A DNA stretch of 64,000 bases from Poecilobothrus nobilitatus (Eukaryota; Arthropoda; Insecta; Diptera; Dolichopodidae), in NCBI GenBank assembly GCA_947095535.1, contig OX352774.1, forward strand, positions 33,248,496-33,312,495, read 5' to 3'. Both the position numbers and the translations under genes were made by a program. The notes under the pieces are model-generated. The model was not told where the DNA came from, did no database searches, and saw only the letters and a program-made list of their open reading frames with translations. Shown here piece after piece: positions 24,426 through 34,966 of this stretch. The first letter of the stretch is position 1. Each line of letters starts with the position of its first letter.

Positions 24426-27239
24426 TTACAGCAAGCAGCAAGATCCGGAAATAATCTTAATTTTACTCGATGAAAAATTGTTTAGGACCTTGAGATCTTG
24501 AATCTTGACTTTATATATCAATAGCACAAAATAAATCTATGTATACATTTAGTTTATAAATTATTTAGAATATAAATTAATTCTGCTTTATATTAAAATT
24601 TATTTAATTAAATTAATTGAAGTGGAAAGTCCTTCAAAGTAATGAAAGCGTTTAAAAAAATTATTAATTCGAATTCGGCATATAATAATTTTTTAATTTT
24701 CTTTCTTTTAATAAAAAACTGTTTTAAGGACGAAAAGAGAACAAGTGTAATTAACTGATAGGTATAATTACCCATTTCTTTTATTAAACTAAAGTTTAGT
24801 CATTTGAACCTATAAATTAATTTTCTATATCACTTTGATTTCTGCCTAATAATAATCAATGTAGGTCTGGTAAAAATAAATGCAAAAAATTGAATGTTAA
24901 TACACGTTAATATGCACGATAATAGTCATGAGTCCCTCTTAGATGTAAAAATTAAACGAACTTGGAAAATTTCATGTACAAACACTATGGTAACAGGTTA
25001 GGAAATGTGTTATAAATACATTCAGCAACCATAAATGAAGATATTGATCAATAAACATTTAACCAAATTTTGTTGGCTTCAAATTTTATATTTCTATCAT
25101 AAAACTATATGGTGTGGTGTTGAGGTGGTGTTAGGATACACCGTTAATGAAAATTCTTGAAATGTGATATATGTATATAAACTGTATCGCTTATTATACT
25201 AACTTGTAGATAATATAAAATGAAATTACACAAAAAAAAAACAAAGTAACTTTATAAAAGTGAATCACATTTTAACGGTATTAATAATTCAAATCCGCGC
25301 AATGTATTGTACAAATTGTTGTTTAAGAACGTGACCTTCAGACAAATTTAAAATATCTTATTTTTGTCTTTTGCACCTTTTTTTTTATATTTATTTTTTT
25401 TACTATTATCTGAAGTTTTTTTTTTTTTTTTTAATGTAGACAGATTTTCTATGAATTATAAATTAATAAATATGCATAATTTATTACTACAAATATATGT
25501 ATGTATTATAAATTATAATATTTTTATTTATTTTGTCTATTAAAAAACAAATAAAAATTAATATCAATTATTATTCAATTCAAGTTTTAAAATTAAAATG
25601 AAATTTTGTGTTGGTTTGACTTGTGTTTTTTTCTTTTTTTTGGGACACCAGGGGATCGGTTTATATTTAATCGTTTTTTGATATGCCTATAAAATAATTT
25701 ATTAGGTATGATTAAAACCATTTAATTTAATTTATTTGAAATTAAAAAAGCAATAATTTATTTTATATTTTTATAAATATTTAACAAAATAGATTTCAGA
25801 TTAAAATATTACGGAAAAAAAAGGTCATAAGTAAAATTTGTGGGGTAAAAATGTCGCAAACAAAAAATATTGTATTAAAAATCTAACAGAGAATTCATCG
25901 GGAGGCTGGTTGTCATAGCCTCATCTTTTCGGAAAGGAGAAAACACTTTTATCCCCCTTGTACTTATTTTAGTTTTTATTAAGTAAAACCTAACTATATG
26001 GAAATTGTAGCGGGTATTATCATTACGTGACAACGATGCGATCTTTTTGTGTATGACATTTTTAGCTTTGATCTTTTTGGAGTCATACCATTTAAAAATA
26101 TAACAATAAAAATTAAATTTTTATAATTTTTTGTGAGTGACAAATTTTTTTGGTAAATATGAATATCTTAAAAAGTAAAACAAAAAAAAAAAAATTGAAA
26201 TTTTAAAAATAAGGGCTAGCTGAAGGCATATAATGAACACGTACAAATATTTCTATCAGTTTAAAGAGGAAAATGAACTTCCTTTTAAATACTTTCCAAT
26301 AAATCAATTTTATTAATTTTCTCGAAAAAATTTATTCTTAATAAGGTTTTGATTGAAATTTATACTGTCTTAGGAGCGAATATTCATAATTAATAAATTA
26401 TGTATTAGTTAAAAAAAAAAACTTTTTTTAAAATTATATAAAGATCAGGTTACTTTGTAAATATTTATTTAAGTTTCGAATATATATAAGTATTTTAAAT
26501 CATAGTTTAAATATGCTAAAACTAAATCATTACCTTTTAAATCTAGTTTCAGTTTTAGTTGGTTATGTCTTTTATTTAACCCTTTTAAAAAAATATTTTT
26601 AAATAAAAAATGTGCTTATTTTTTAACCCTGTTCGTTTGACTATTTGTTATACCACAATTTTAGTCTGTTTGTGGCTAGGCTTCATAAAAAACTTTATTT
26701 TCTGCAATAATTTTTTTATGTATTATGTATCACCAATTATACCGAACATTTCAACTTCTGCTAAATACTTTCTCGAACGTCAAATGACCACAAATATTTT
26801 ATGGTTTATAAGTTTGTTATTGAAATTTGCAGTCATGTGTTGCCATAATTTTGCAAATTTCTAAGAGGAGATATATCTTTGAAAAAGAGAAGAAGATAGA
26901 TCTTTCTTTTGTATCTATTATTTGTATCCCAAATTTTTCTTATATCCCACAGAATTTCCAATTTCTCAAACTTCCCAAACCTCCCCAAAAAATGCTTTTC
27001 ATATAATCTGCATCTTCGAAACCAAGCTGTAATTTTCTATGTTGTTAGCATAACACGTAACTTTTTTTCACAAAATTTCAGATATCGAACTTCAATTGAT
27101 ACAATTTTATATTAAAAAAAAAGAAATAAGTTGTATGGCACCTTCTCGAATCCACCAATCGAACTTGCTCTATTTCAATAGCAAAAATAATAATTTTACA
27201 AGGATAAAATGTTAAAAATTTCAGAATCCTATAATAGCT
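24426..27239. other. Gene-free AT-rich stretch
   Basis: No recognised gene or repeat. A G+C-richer patch at 25890-25960 (CATCGGGAGGCTGG) could be an old repeat fragment. The frames at 26610-26864 and 26909-27115 have no motif I can identify. Confidence 0.45.
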
Positions 27240-27400
27240 TCATAATCGGTCACACGGATTCAAAGGACACAAAGATTGGGACATGTATATCCGGCTAAAT
27301 CCATTCAGAATTTTATTCTGAACAAGAATATAATATACTTTGCCATATCTATCCCATTTCGTTTAAGGTGTAATGCAAAATTTGTTATACGCTAAAAACT
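27240..27400 (-). mobile_element. Degenerate fly-type repeat fragment
   Basis: GGACATGTATATCCGGCTAA followed by CATTCAGAATTTTATTCTGA and ACAAGAATATAATATACTTT resembles, in reverse orientation, the 'TATATATTCTTGATCAGAAT...AGATCTAGCCATGTCC' layout I recall from repeats in higher flies. The match is from memory and partial. Confidence 0.4.
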
Positions 27401-27926
27401 GCTGCATTCGTATACGGATATACAAATGGTTAGCCAGAAGAACTTAAAGTTTTATAACAAAAAAAAATTTTTTTAATAAAATATGTATAATATTGAAGAT
27501 TTAAAAAAAAAAAAAAGAAAAACATGTGGGTCGGAATGTAGGTTAACCCTTCTTCTTAAATTAAATAAATTCCATCTGAATTTTTAATAAAAATTAATTG
27601 CTAAACATCGCAATATAAAAAAAAAAATATTCATAATTAATTTATAAAATATTTACATAGTTGCTGTAATAAAAATCAAAATTTAATTTTTTTTTTTTGT
27701 TTGTTGAAAAGAACAATAATAATTCTTTTACTGCATTTTAAAACATTTATAATTTATTTTAGTTTTAATAAAAGTTTAATGTATTATATCTAATTGTTAA
27801 ATAGTTTCCCTTTAAATTAAAACTAAACAAGAAAAATCTTTTTAATTAATTTTTTCTTTCATATATTTAATAATAACAACATTATTATGATATATAATAG
27901 TTACAGTATATACATATTACATACTT
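27401..27926. other. Gene-free AT-rich stretch
   Basis: A/T homopolymers and no recognised feature. Confidence 0.5.
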
Positions 27927-27930
27927 ATAC

Positions 27931-30045
27931 AGGGTGTTTCAGTAATAAACAGAATAACTGGCAATAACAACAATTCAAAAATGTTTGAGTTAAAAGTTTT
28001 ATAACTTTTCATTAAAAAGCCACATATACTTTGTACGAATATATGAGAAAGATAATTTACTGAGCTACAAAAAATAGTACTAAAATTTTCTTCTATACAA
28101 AATAGTTTCAAAATTATAAATAAACAAGGTAGAATGTAAACCAACGGTTTTTAGAAGCGCACATTTCCAAAAGACAATACAAACTGTATCAAATTGTGAC
28201 TTGCACCAAAATTTAAAAATTTCATATAAAAAAAAATAGAACTATTCTGGAATATTTAGCGGCTGTAAGTCCAGAACCCTATATAACTAAGAAAACTGTT
28301 AACACACGTAAAAATATAATACTGGAGCTTTAATTTTTATGTTTTACCGAAGAAAAATTTGTAAAAATTTGAGCGCTAATAACTCTTAAACAGGGGTTGG
28401 GGGGTTCAAAAAACTTTTCTGAACAAACTTATACTAATTCTAAAAGTTTTTTCTGCCCTTAAAATTTCAAGTCCCTATCTAAAAGTGTTCCGGAGTTTAT
28501 GAGGATAGAAAAATCATGTAAAATTTAATTTTCAAATAACGGTAAATTTAAATACTAAATTTAAACAAATTGTATAATTTTGATATTTTGTTATATTGTT
28601 ATATTATATTGTTATATTATAATTTGGATTACCTACAAAATCCAGAAAACCATAATTCAGAAATTTTGATTTTGAAACTCAAAATCCAGACAAGTCAAAA
28701 TCCAGACACGTCAAAATGCAGACACATCCAAATCCAAACACATCAAAATCCAGACACATCAAAATCCAGACACTACTAAATTCAGACAGATCAAAATCCA
28801 GATTTACGAAATCCAGACAAATAATCCAGAACTGGATCTGCCTGGATTTTTGTTTGGACTATTTAACCCAATAAATGACTCTAATTATATTTTTATTCAC
28901 CATACCCAGTGCTATAAAAGTGGTAAATAAGGCTTTCTAAAAATTGGTAATTTTATAGAAAATAAAGGTAGAACTCTGGCACCGAAGATTTTTTGTCTTT
29001 AATTGGGATATTCACGTACTAATATTTTTCATTTGATTGAGAATTTTAAAAAAAAAGCAGATAAATATTGAAACTACCATTCAAAACATTAATATGGGTG
29101 AAAAAGTACTGATATAAAAAAAAAACTATCCAAAAAGAAGAAAAATTAAAATTGATATTAAGTGAAAGACTTAATTATTCTAAAAATGAATTTTTAGAAA
29201 ATTTTCGTACAAATATTTCATTTGCAAAATTTTTTTATGTGCAGAATGATATTTATAATGTACATATTTTATTTTTTGATCTCCTAAATTTTTTATTTTT
29301 TTATTTTAATTATTGAAAAGTTGACAAAACAAAATTTTTATTTTTTTGTTTAAATAATTCCAAGCATTTTCGTCGTTTTCGGATTTAGTCGTGTCTGGAT
29401 TTTGACGCGTATGGATTTTAATGTGTCGAGATTTTGATATGTCTGGATTTTCCTGCGTCTGAATTTTCCTATGTCTGGATTTTCATCGGTCTGTATTTTT
29501 TTAAAAAGTTTGGATTTTGGTACAAAGGATTTTAAATTTCGGGATTGTGGAAGGAACCCATTAATTTACAAAACTAAAAAAATACCTGTCGAATGACGTT
29601 TCCAGATTGAAAAATAGTTAAGCTGAACATGAGATATACGCATTTAAAAATAGGATTTTTTCAAAGTTTGAGGGGCTGTAGCTCCGTAATGGATGGAGCT
29701 ACATGAAAAAGTTCTTCTACAAAATAAATTTTTTTATGAGGCCTATAATACCCATGGTTAAAAGTTTTTTTCTCTATCGTTAACGGTGTAGAAGTTTTGT
29801 AAACAAACGGACAGACGGATGGACGCACGGACGGACAGAGTGAAACTAATAAGCACGTTTTAAAAATTTTTTTTTTTTTGGAAATGTGTTAAAAACTAAG
29901 CAACGTATTTTAAAAAAGAGAAAATCTTTAGGCCCCATTATCTCAGTAACAGTTGAAAATAGACCCCCCTATTATAGTGTTTTTTGCTTGTTTTGACCTT
30001 CCCTATCACTCCTTGAAGTTATGCTGTTTATTCCTCAAACACCCT
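27931..30045 (+). mobile_element. 2.1-kb TIR element (family X) with nested insertion
   Basis: The left end AGGGTGTTTCAGTAATAAAC and the inverted right end AGGGTGTTTGAGGAATAAAC continue to 29 bp with only three mismatches. Outside them TA or TATA occurs on both sides, so a TA target duplication is possible but not provable in this context. The interior is non-coding. The blocks at 28125-28600 and 29580-29900 are collinear with the element at 46283-47405: ACAAGGTAGAATG, 'gcgcacatttccaaaag', GAGGGGCTGTAGCTCCGTAA and a GACAGACGGATGG string. The foldback element 28627-29535 interrupts it. With no transposase visible it is non-autonomous. Superfamily is uncertain. Confidence 0.75.
28627..29535. 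mobile_element. Foldback-like element with 16-bp tandem-repeat arms
   Basis: The left arm (about 28676-28830) repeats a unit like TCAAAATCCAGACACA roughly nine times. The right arm (29393-29520) is the inverse, GTCTGGATTTTGACGC and variants, in at least seven units with a strict 16-bp period. An AT-rich core of about 550 bp separates them. The left arm ends with a smaller palindrome (TCCAGAACTGGA). The flanking sequence resumes the family X order, so this is an insertion. Foldback transposons are known to have tandem-repeat inverted arms; assignment to a named family is not possible here. Confidence 0.7.
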
Positions 30046-30542
30046 ATATATATAATAATCCGAACATTAACTTAAAAAAGTCAACTCTTTTATACATAAA
30101 GTATAATTAACATATTAATATTCTTTGGAAAATATAAATAAATAATATGAGTTATAGTAACTCAACACAAAATATTAAAATCATTCATTGTATTAATTTT
30201 ACGAGTTAATTAAGTAAAAAAAAAAATTATTTTTTAACGTTTTATTTTTTTTTTTAAATTCCGCCTATAAATCATATGGTATGTCAGAGGATTTATATTT
30301 TATTATCAGAAAAAGTAAATCAGTTATAATATGAAGTATAAAAAAGTTGCCCCGTTTAATTTCTGTTTTTTTTTTGGTTTTTTTACATCTAATTGAACAA
30401 ATGAAGTTTTCTGCCCCATTTTATATATTTTTCACTTTGAAACTATATGTATACATACAGATGTAGGTACATATTTACCAATCACAATAAAATTGAAGAA
30501 TATTTAATCAAATTCTTATTTTCGCTTTGGTTTTTTATTTAT
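30046..30542. other. Gene-free AT-rich stretch
   Basis: No recognised gene. The open frame beginning at 30447 runs antisense into the LINE fragment that follows and is not a gene. Confidence 0.5.
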
Positions 30543-30985
30543 TTTTTTTGTGAGAGTAGGTGGGAATCTCGAAAGACACCAATTAGAAGTTCAAGGCGCA
30601 AAATCTCTTTGATATTGTTGGACTTTAACCAACCAAACGTCATCTCCCTTTTAAACGAAACATTAGGTTATAACCTATGGTACAACGCGACTGTTTGGTT
30701 TGGAGATTGGGAAAATAGGAAATTGACAAATATGTGAAGTTATTGGTTCTTTGTATAGGAATAATTAAAACAAAGATATTTATATTCTTTTTAAATTTAA
30801 TGATATCATACACGTTATATAGTTGCCAATTTTAGGGAATACTTTCGATGGCAAGATATTCCAAATTCGTACACTGTACACGCATTTCAAAAGAATTTTC
30901 CAAGAGCGGTGATGTAGTATCTGATATCTTTAAGTTATAGGAGTTAGCCTGTTCAGTTCTTCTTGCATCTCGGTTGAAATTTTTA
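30543..30985 (-). pseudogene. LINE family L relative, C-terminus and 3' UTR, broken
   Basis: Read on the minus strand, the 3' end is CACCTACTCTCAC plus an A-run (T-run 30543-30549 on +), preceded by GGTGTCTTTCGAGATTCCC as at 38660. The 3' UTR contains TTTGGTTGGTTAAAGTCCAA, as in the 32820 and 52850 copies. Further 5', at about 30770-30980, the reading frame gives REMQ-like decay, then VRIWNILPSKVFPKIGNY, matching TSRMWNHLPPHVFPRISDDY at 38380. Stops and frameshifts break it. This is a diverged subfamily of the LINE at 37921. Confidence 0.7.
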
Positions 30986-32589
30986 AGAGAAGGCAATAAA
31001 ATTATTTAATCACCTTAAAAATAAGTTTAAGTTATGTGTTTTTTTTTTTTATATTACATACATACTTCAATATTCTGAAGATTTCATAAGTTATACTATA
31101 TATAGGTTTTACAGTTATTTAAAAACAGTACACATTATTTTTAAAGGCGGGATATTTGTGCTTCTGCCGTTTTTCTTCTTATCAATTTTATTTCTAAATT
31201 TTAATAAAAATTTTCCTTAGTTTTAAAAAAAAATAAGAAAACGAAAAAAAAATTCCCCTACAGTACCATTTCCTTCAGTGTTTATTATTGTAAAGTTTAC
31301 TGACCATTTTATCACTTTAAAAAACTTTTAATAAGTTCAATATACATTTTATATTTTACTACCCAAACTCAATTAATCATCTAACTGTCCTGTAATTATC
31401 ATGATTGTAATATATATTTAAAAAAAAAAAAAAAATAAACCTACCATGAAATTTATAAAAAGAATTTAAAAACAAAAAAAAAAAACAAAAATATTAAATT
31501 ATTGTTCTGAGCGCACATTTTGTATAAATTAATGATAATAAGAGAGAAGTAATTTTTTCTTTTTGTTTTTTTTTTTTTTTTAATGAACGTTCATTTGGAA
31601 AACATTCAGGGTAAATCATACCAAAAAAAAAAAAAACAAAAAGAAGAAAAACTCTTTTCAAGCATATTTAAGTTTGCACTGATATAGAACAATAATTTAT
31701 AATTTTATATTCCAAAGAGGAATGAATCTATAAATATATACATATACAGAAAAATATATACCCCCGAACAACAGAAGTAAATATTATTATTATTATATTC
31801 TTTTGAACATGAAAGAGATCAAATATGTATACATATAAGAGATGAGGAAGGGAAAAATCTTTCAATTGACATCTACTTCCGGATTTTAATAAATTAGTAT
31901 AATGCTCGTAATGAGATCGAATTAAAATGAACCAAAAGAAAAAGCAAAAAAAAAAAAACACAAACTGTAGGCAATATTTAGAATATTCATTAATCATTTT
32001 TCATTCTGACCATAAATATATAAATGTGTAAGATAAAAAAAAAAAAAATATTAAAATTTTAATTTATTAGGTATTTGTATTTTAAATAGCTGCAAACGAT
32101 TGAAAATATAATCGTATATATTATGATGATCATATTATATTTTAATAGTGTTGTTAACAAACTTGAGTTAATACCAGTTAGTAACAGAATCGGATTTTGG
32201 AATAAAATTAAAAAAATTCCAGACTTTAAATAAAATTTAATTTAAATCAAACAAAGAATATAAAATTAAGTAAAAGTAATTTTTAGTGATAATTTCCAAC
32301 TAAAGATTTGTTCAGAGAATCGAAGGAATTTAAAGAGAATTTGGAAAAATTTAAATATGTATAATTATATATATGTTTGTTAGTTTGAAATGTAAACTTA
32401 TTGGATAATGTTAAAATGTTATGTTACTATATAAAATGTCGTTTCTACGGACAGAACATTTTATTTTCAATGATAAAATGGATTTGTAAAATCACAGCAC
32501 ATTATGAACTATATATATTACAAGTTATCAAGTGCTGTTTAATTTTAACCATTTTGCTTCGGCTTAATAGTTTGAACATTTCAGGAATG
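30986..32589. other. Gene-free AT-rich stretch
   Basis: Long A/T runs (31420, 31568-31582, 31625-31637, 32035-32048) and no recognised gene. The frames at 31728-31997 and 32401-32610 lack any recognisable domain. Confidence 0.5.
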
Positions 32590-33295
32590 GAAATCAGGAA
32601 AAATTTTTAATGTTGCTGAAAGTATATTTTACTCCCCGTAAAATTCTCACATTTCGGCGGGAGCATCTTCCCGTTCACCTAATCCTAATCCCGTTCAAAA
32701 ATCCTAATTATCCCAAATTCAATTTTCCAAGTAATGCTTCTGAAATCTTTATCCCCGAAAACAAACTGTACATTATGTTACGATGTAGTAAAGGACCCAT
32801 CCAAAAGTTTGGCTTTAAAGGGAGTGGTTTTGGTTGGTCAAACTCTAACACTGTACTCAAAAGAATCTCATGCAGTTCCTTTCAGTAACTTTCGTGAAAA
32901 AAACAAAAACTGCAATTAATTAACAAGGTTCAGAAATATCCATTCAATATATCCATAATCCATTTGATAGGCGATCCAAATGTAACTCAACACATTAGCT
33001 CTTCTTAGTATCCGACGAAATTTTAGCCCATTCTCATTTTTTTTATTGATATTTTGTTGGTGATGATCTTTGTAACGATGTTGTAAAGGTCAAGATGTCT
33101 TATGTCACGATGTTGTAAAGGACCCATCCAAAAGTTTGGCTTTAAAGGGAGCGGTTTTGGTTGGTCAAACTCTAACACTTCTCAAAAGAATCTGGTCCAG
33201 TTCCGTACAGTGCAGTTAGTATCCGACGAAATTTTGGCCCATTTTCACTTTTTTTTTATTGATATTTTGTTGGTGATGATCTTTGCTCTACTGAA
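32590..33295 (+). mobile_element. LINE family L 3' ends, partly duplicated
   Basis: At 32586-32642 a plus frame ends in ...ESIFYSP-stop, matching the KSIFIP-stop of the ORF at 37921. A 3' UTR follows with GGACCCATCCAAAAG and GGTTTTGGTTGGTCAAAC (32794-32846). That block recurs at 33120-33172, 327 bp downstream, and TATCCGACGAAATTTT recurs at 33009 and 33220, 211 bp apart. Between the copies, LIGDPNVTQHISSS (about 32966-33007) is an ORF fragment equal to LINDPHVTSTLSSL. The two spacings differ, so this is a rearranged or nested pair, not a simple tandem. Confidence 0.65.
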
Positions 33296-34609
33296 ATAAA
33301 ATCCTTTTTTAGCTATTTAAACATTTCTTCAAAAGAACAAGAAGTAGTATAAAAGCTCATTTCTGTACCTATCCGTCCAATTCTTATCCTGTTCAAAAAA
33401 TGCTTTTTGTTTTTATAAGAGTAAGATTTGAAAAAAAAGCTTTTGGCCAAAAAAATTGTAATTAGTTGATTGGAGCATCTGAGCGTTTCAAGTTACTCAT
33501 AAAATAACGTAAAGAAATGTGATTTGTGGAAAAATTGCTAATGCAATTATTTTAAAACAACTCTACTCTTTGTATATTGTTTTGTTTTTTTTTGTTTTTT
33601 AAGAATATTTTTATTAATTTAAACAGTTTCTTATTAACTCATTCAGTTCTCATTTAAATCATATTGTAATAGAAAAAAAAAAACAAAGGAAGAAAAAATT
33701 TTTATGAGCACTTATTAACCATAAAAAATTATGAAAGCATGAAATATTAAAATAATTTCGTTATATTTTTTACTCATTTTCTTGTTTTTTTTTTTTTTTT
33801 TTTTTTTTTTAGTTAGGTACATTACATGTCGTTACTCGTATATCCGCTTTATACAGAAATTAGCCAAATTTTAAATTCAACTAAAGTTTACTAAGACAAT
33901 AATTCCGAAAACGTTGTCTACATACAAATTCAAATTATTATTCATAAAAATTAAAAATTGTATAAATTGTTATTCGGGTTTTTTTTTGTTTACAATACTT
34001 AACCTATAGTTGCAGCTTTACTTCCATATATTCATACATATAAATTTAGGTAAATAAATAAGTGAGAAAATAATTGAAAATATATACGTATATTATAAGT
34101 GAATTAAAAATGCATGTCATTTATAAAATAGTGGGTGTTTATTATACGCGCCTTTTTCTTTCATACATAAACTAGTTGTGTATTATATTTGAATGAATTT
34201 GACACGTTTTTTTTTTTTTTTTTTTTTCTGGTTTGTTTAAAACGTGGTAATAGATACAATTTTTTTTTTTTTTTTTGTACATGTGAAATTAAAAGTAAGA
34301 ACTTTAAATATTTTCTTATTCTTAATTAAAATTACTAAGATTAGAAAGAACAAAGTTGATGTTATAAATCAAAAATAAAAATATATGATAAGGAAAAAAT
34401 ATATATATATCTTAGTCATAAAAGAGCATCTTAATCCGAAAAGAGGCGAAATAGTTGGTGATTTTTTACAAAAAGATAATGGAGATTTTTGAGTATCTAC
34501 CTATTTTATGTTATTAGAGATAAATAAAATTATATGAAATTTACAAGGAATCTATTATTTTTATTCAGTAATACGATATAATATTATTGATGACTTAAAT
34601 CTAGAAATA
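33296..34609. other. Gene-free AT-rich stretch
   Basis: Includes a T-run of 26 (33785-33810) and others at 34207-34227 and 34259-34276. Nothing coding is recognised. Confidence 0.55.
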
Positions 34610-34618
34610 AAAGAAAGT

Positions 34619-34957
34619 TATTGGTTGGTTGGTTGGTTTACGTGGCTGGTCCTGTCAACCAGCATGACAAGACCACAATTAGCGCGTTAGCACGGTTTTG
34701 CTACCACTTCCGTGACCACAAGGCTTATGTTTAGGCTATAACGGATTTAATTTCAGATCCATTTCGCGGCATTCAGGAACCTTACCATTTCTGCAGGTTG
34801 CTTAGGTGCTAGATCGCTAAAATCGTTAAATTGTTGGCTACCCTGAGCTGCTCTTCTGGCCCTGGCCAACGCTGGGCATTTACACGTGGAGTGTTTAATG
34901 GTTTCTTTCTCATTCTGTTCACCACAACTGCGGCATGATGTGTTGAATGGAATACCT
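34619..34957 (-). mobile_element. 5'-truncated R1/I/LOA-type LINE with 9-bp TSD
   Basis: A 339-bp insertion flanked by the exact 9-bp duplication AAAGAAAGT (34610-34618 and 34958-34966). On the minus strand it holds the last 67 codons of an ORF, about 110 bp of 3' UTR and a 3' tail of AACC repeats (seen on + as GGTTGGTTGGTTGG). Extreme 5' truncation plus a target duplication is the signature of target-primed reverse transcription. Base composition is clearly richer in G+C than the surroundings, consistent with a young insertion. Confidence 0.85.
34753..34956 (-). pseudogene. R1/I/LOA-type LINE ORF2 C-terminal Cys/His fragment
   Basis: The intact minus-strand frame of 67 codons ends in TGA at 34753-34755 and has no start because the element is 5'-truncated. 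It shows C-x2-C, then a Glu-rich spacer, H-x2-C-x-C and CPALARARRAA, followed by AEMVRFLNAAKWI-stop. In R1, I, LOA and related non-LTR retrotransposons this Cys/His cluster and the 'F-L-x-x-t/a' ending form the C-terminus of ORF2, after reverse transcriptase and, where present, RNase H. Catalytic domains are missing, so the fragment is non-functional. Clade assignment is by motif only. Confidence 0.8.
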
Positions 34958-34966
34958 AAAGAAAGT

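Noticed and set aside
28676..28830. CRISPR-like array
   Set aside because: The 16-bp units are contiguous without unique spacers, and the context is eukaryotic; it is a minisatellite arm of a foldback element.
30447..30737. 96-codon plus frame
   Set aside because: Antisense to a LINE 3' end at 30543-30985.
32610..32888. Overlapping plus frames in a LINE 3' UTR (also 32734-32919, 33102-33299)
   Set aside because: They lie after the ORF stop at about 32642 in repeated UTR sequence; the shared peptide reflects DNA duplication, not a gene.
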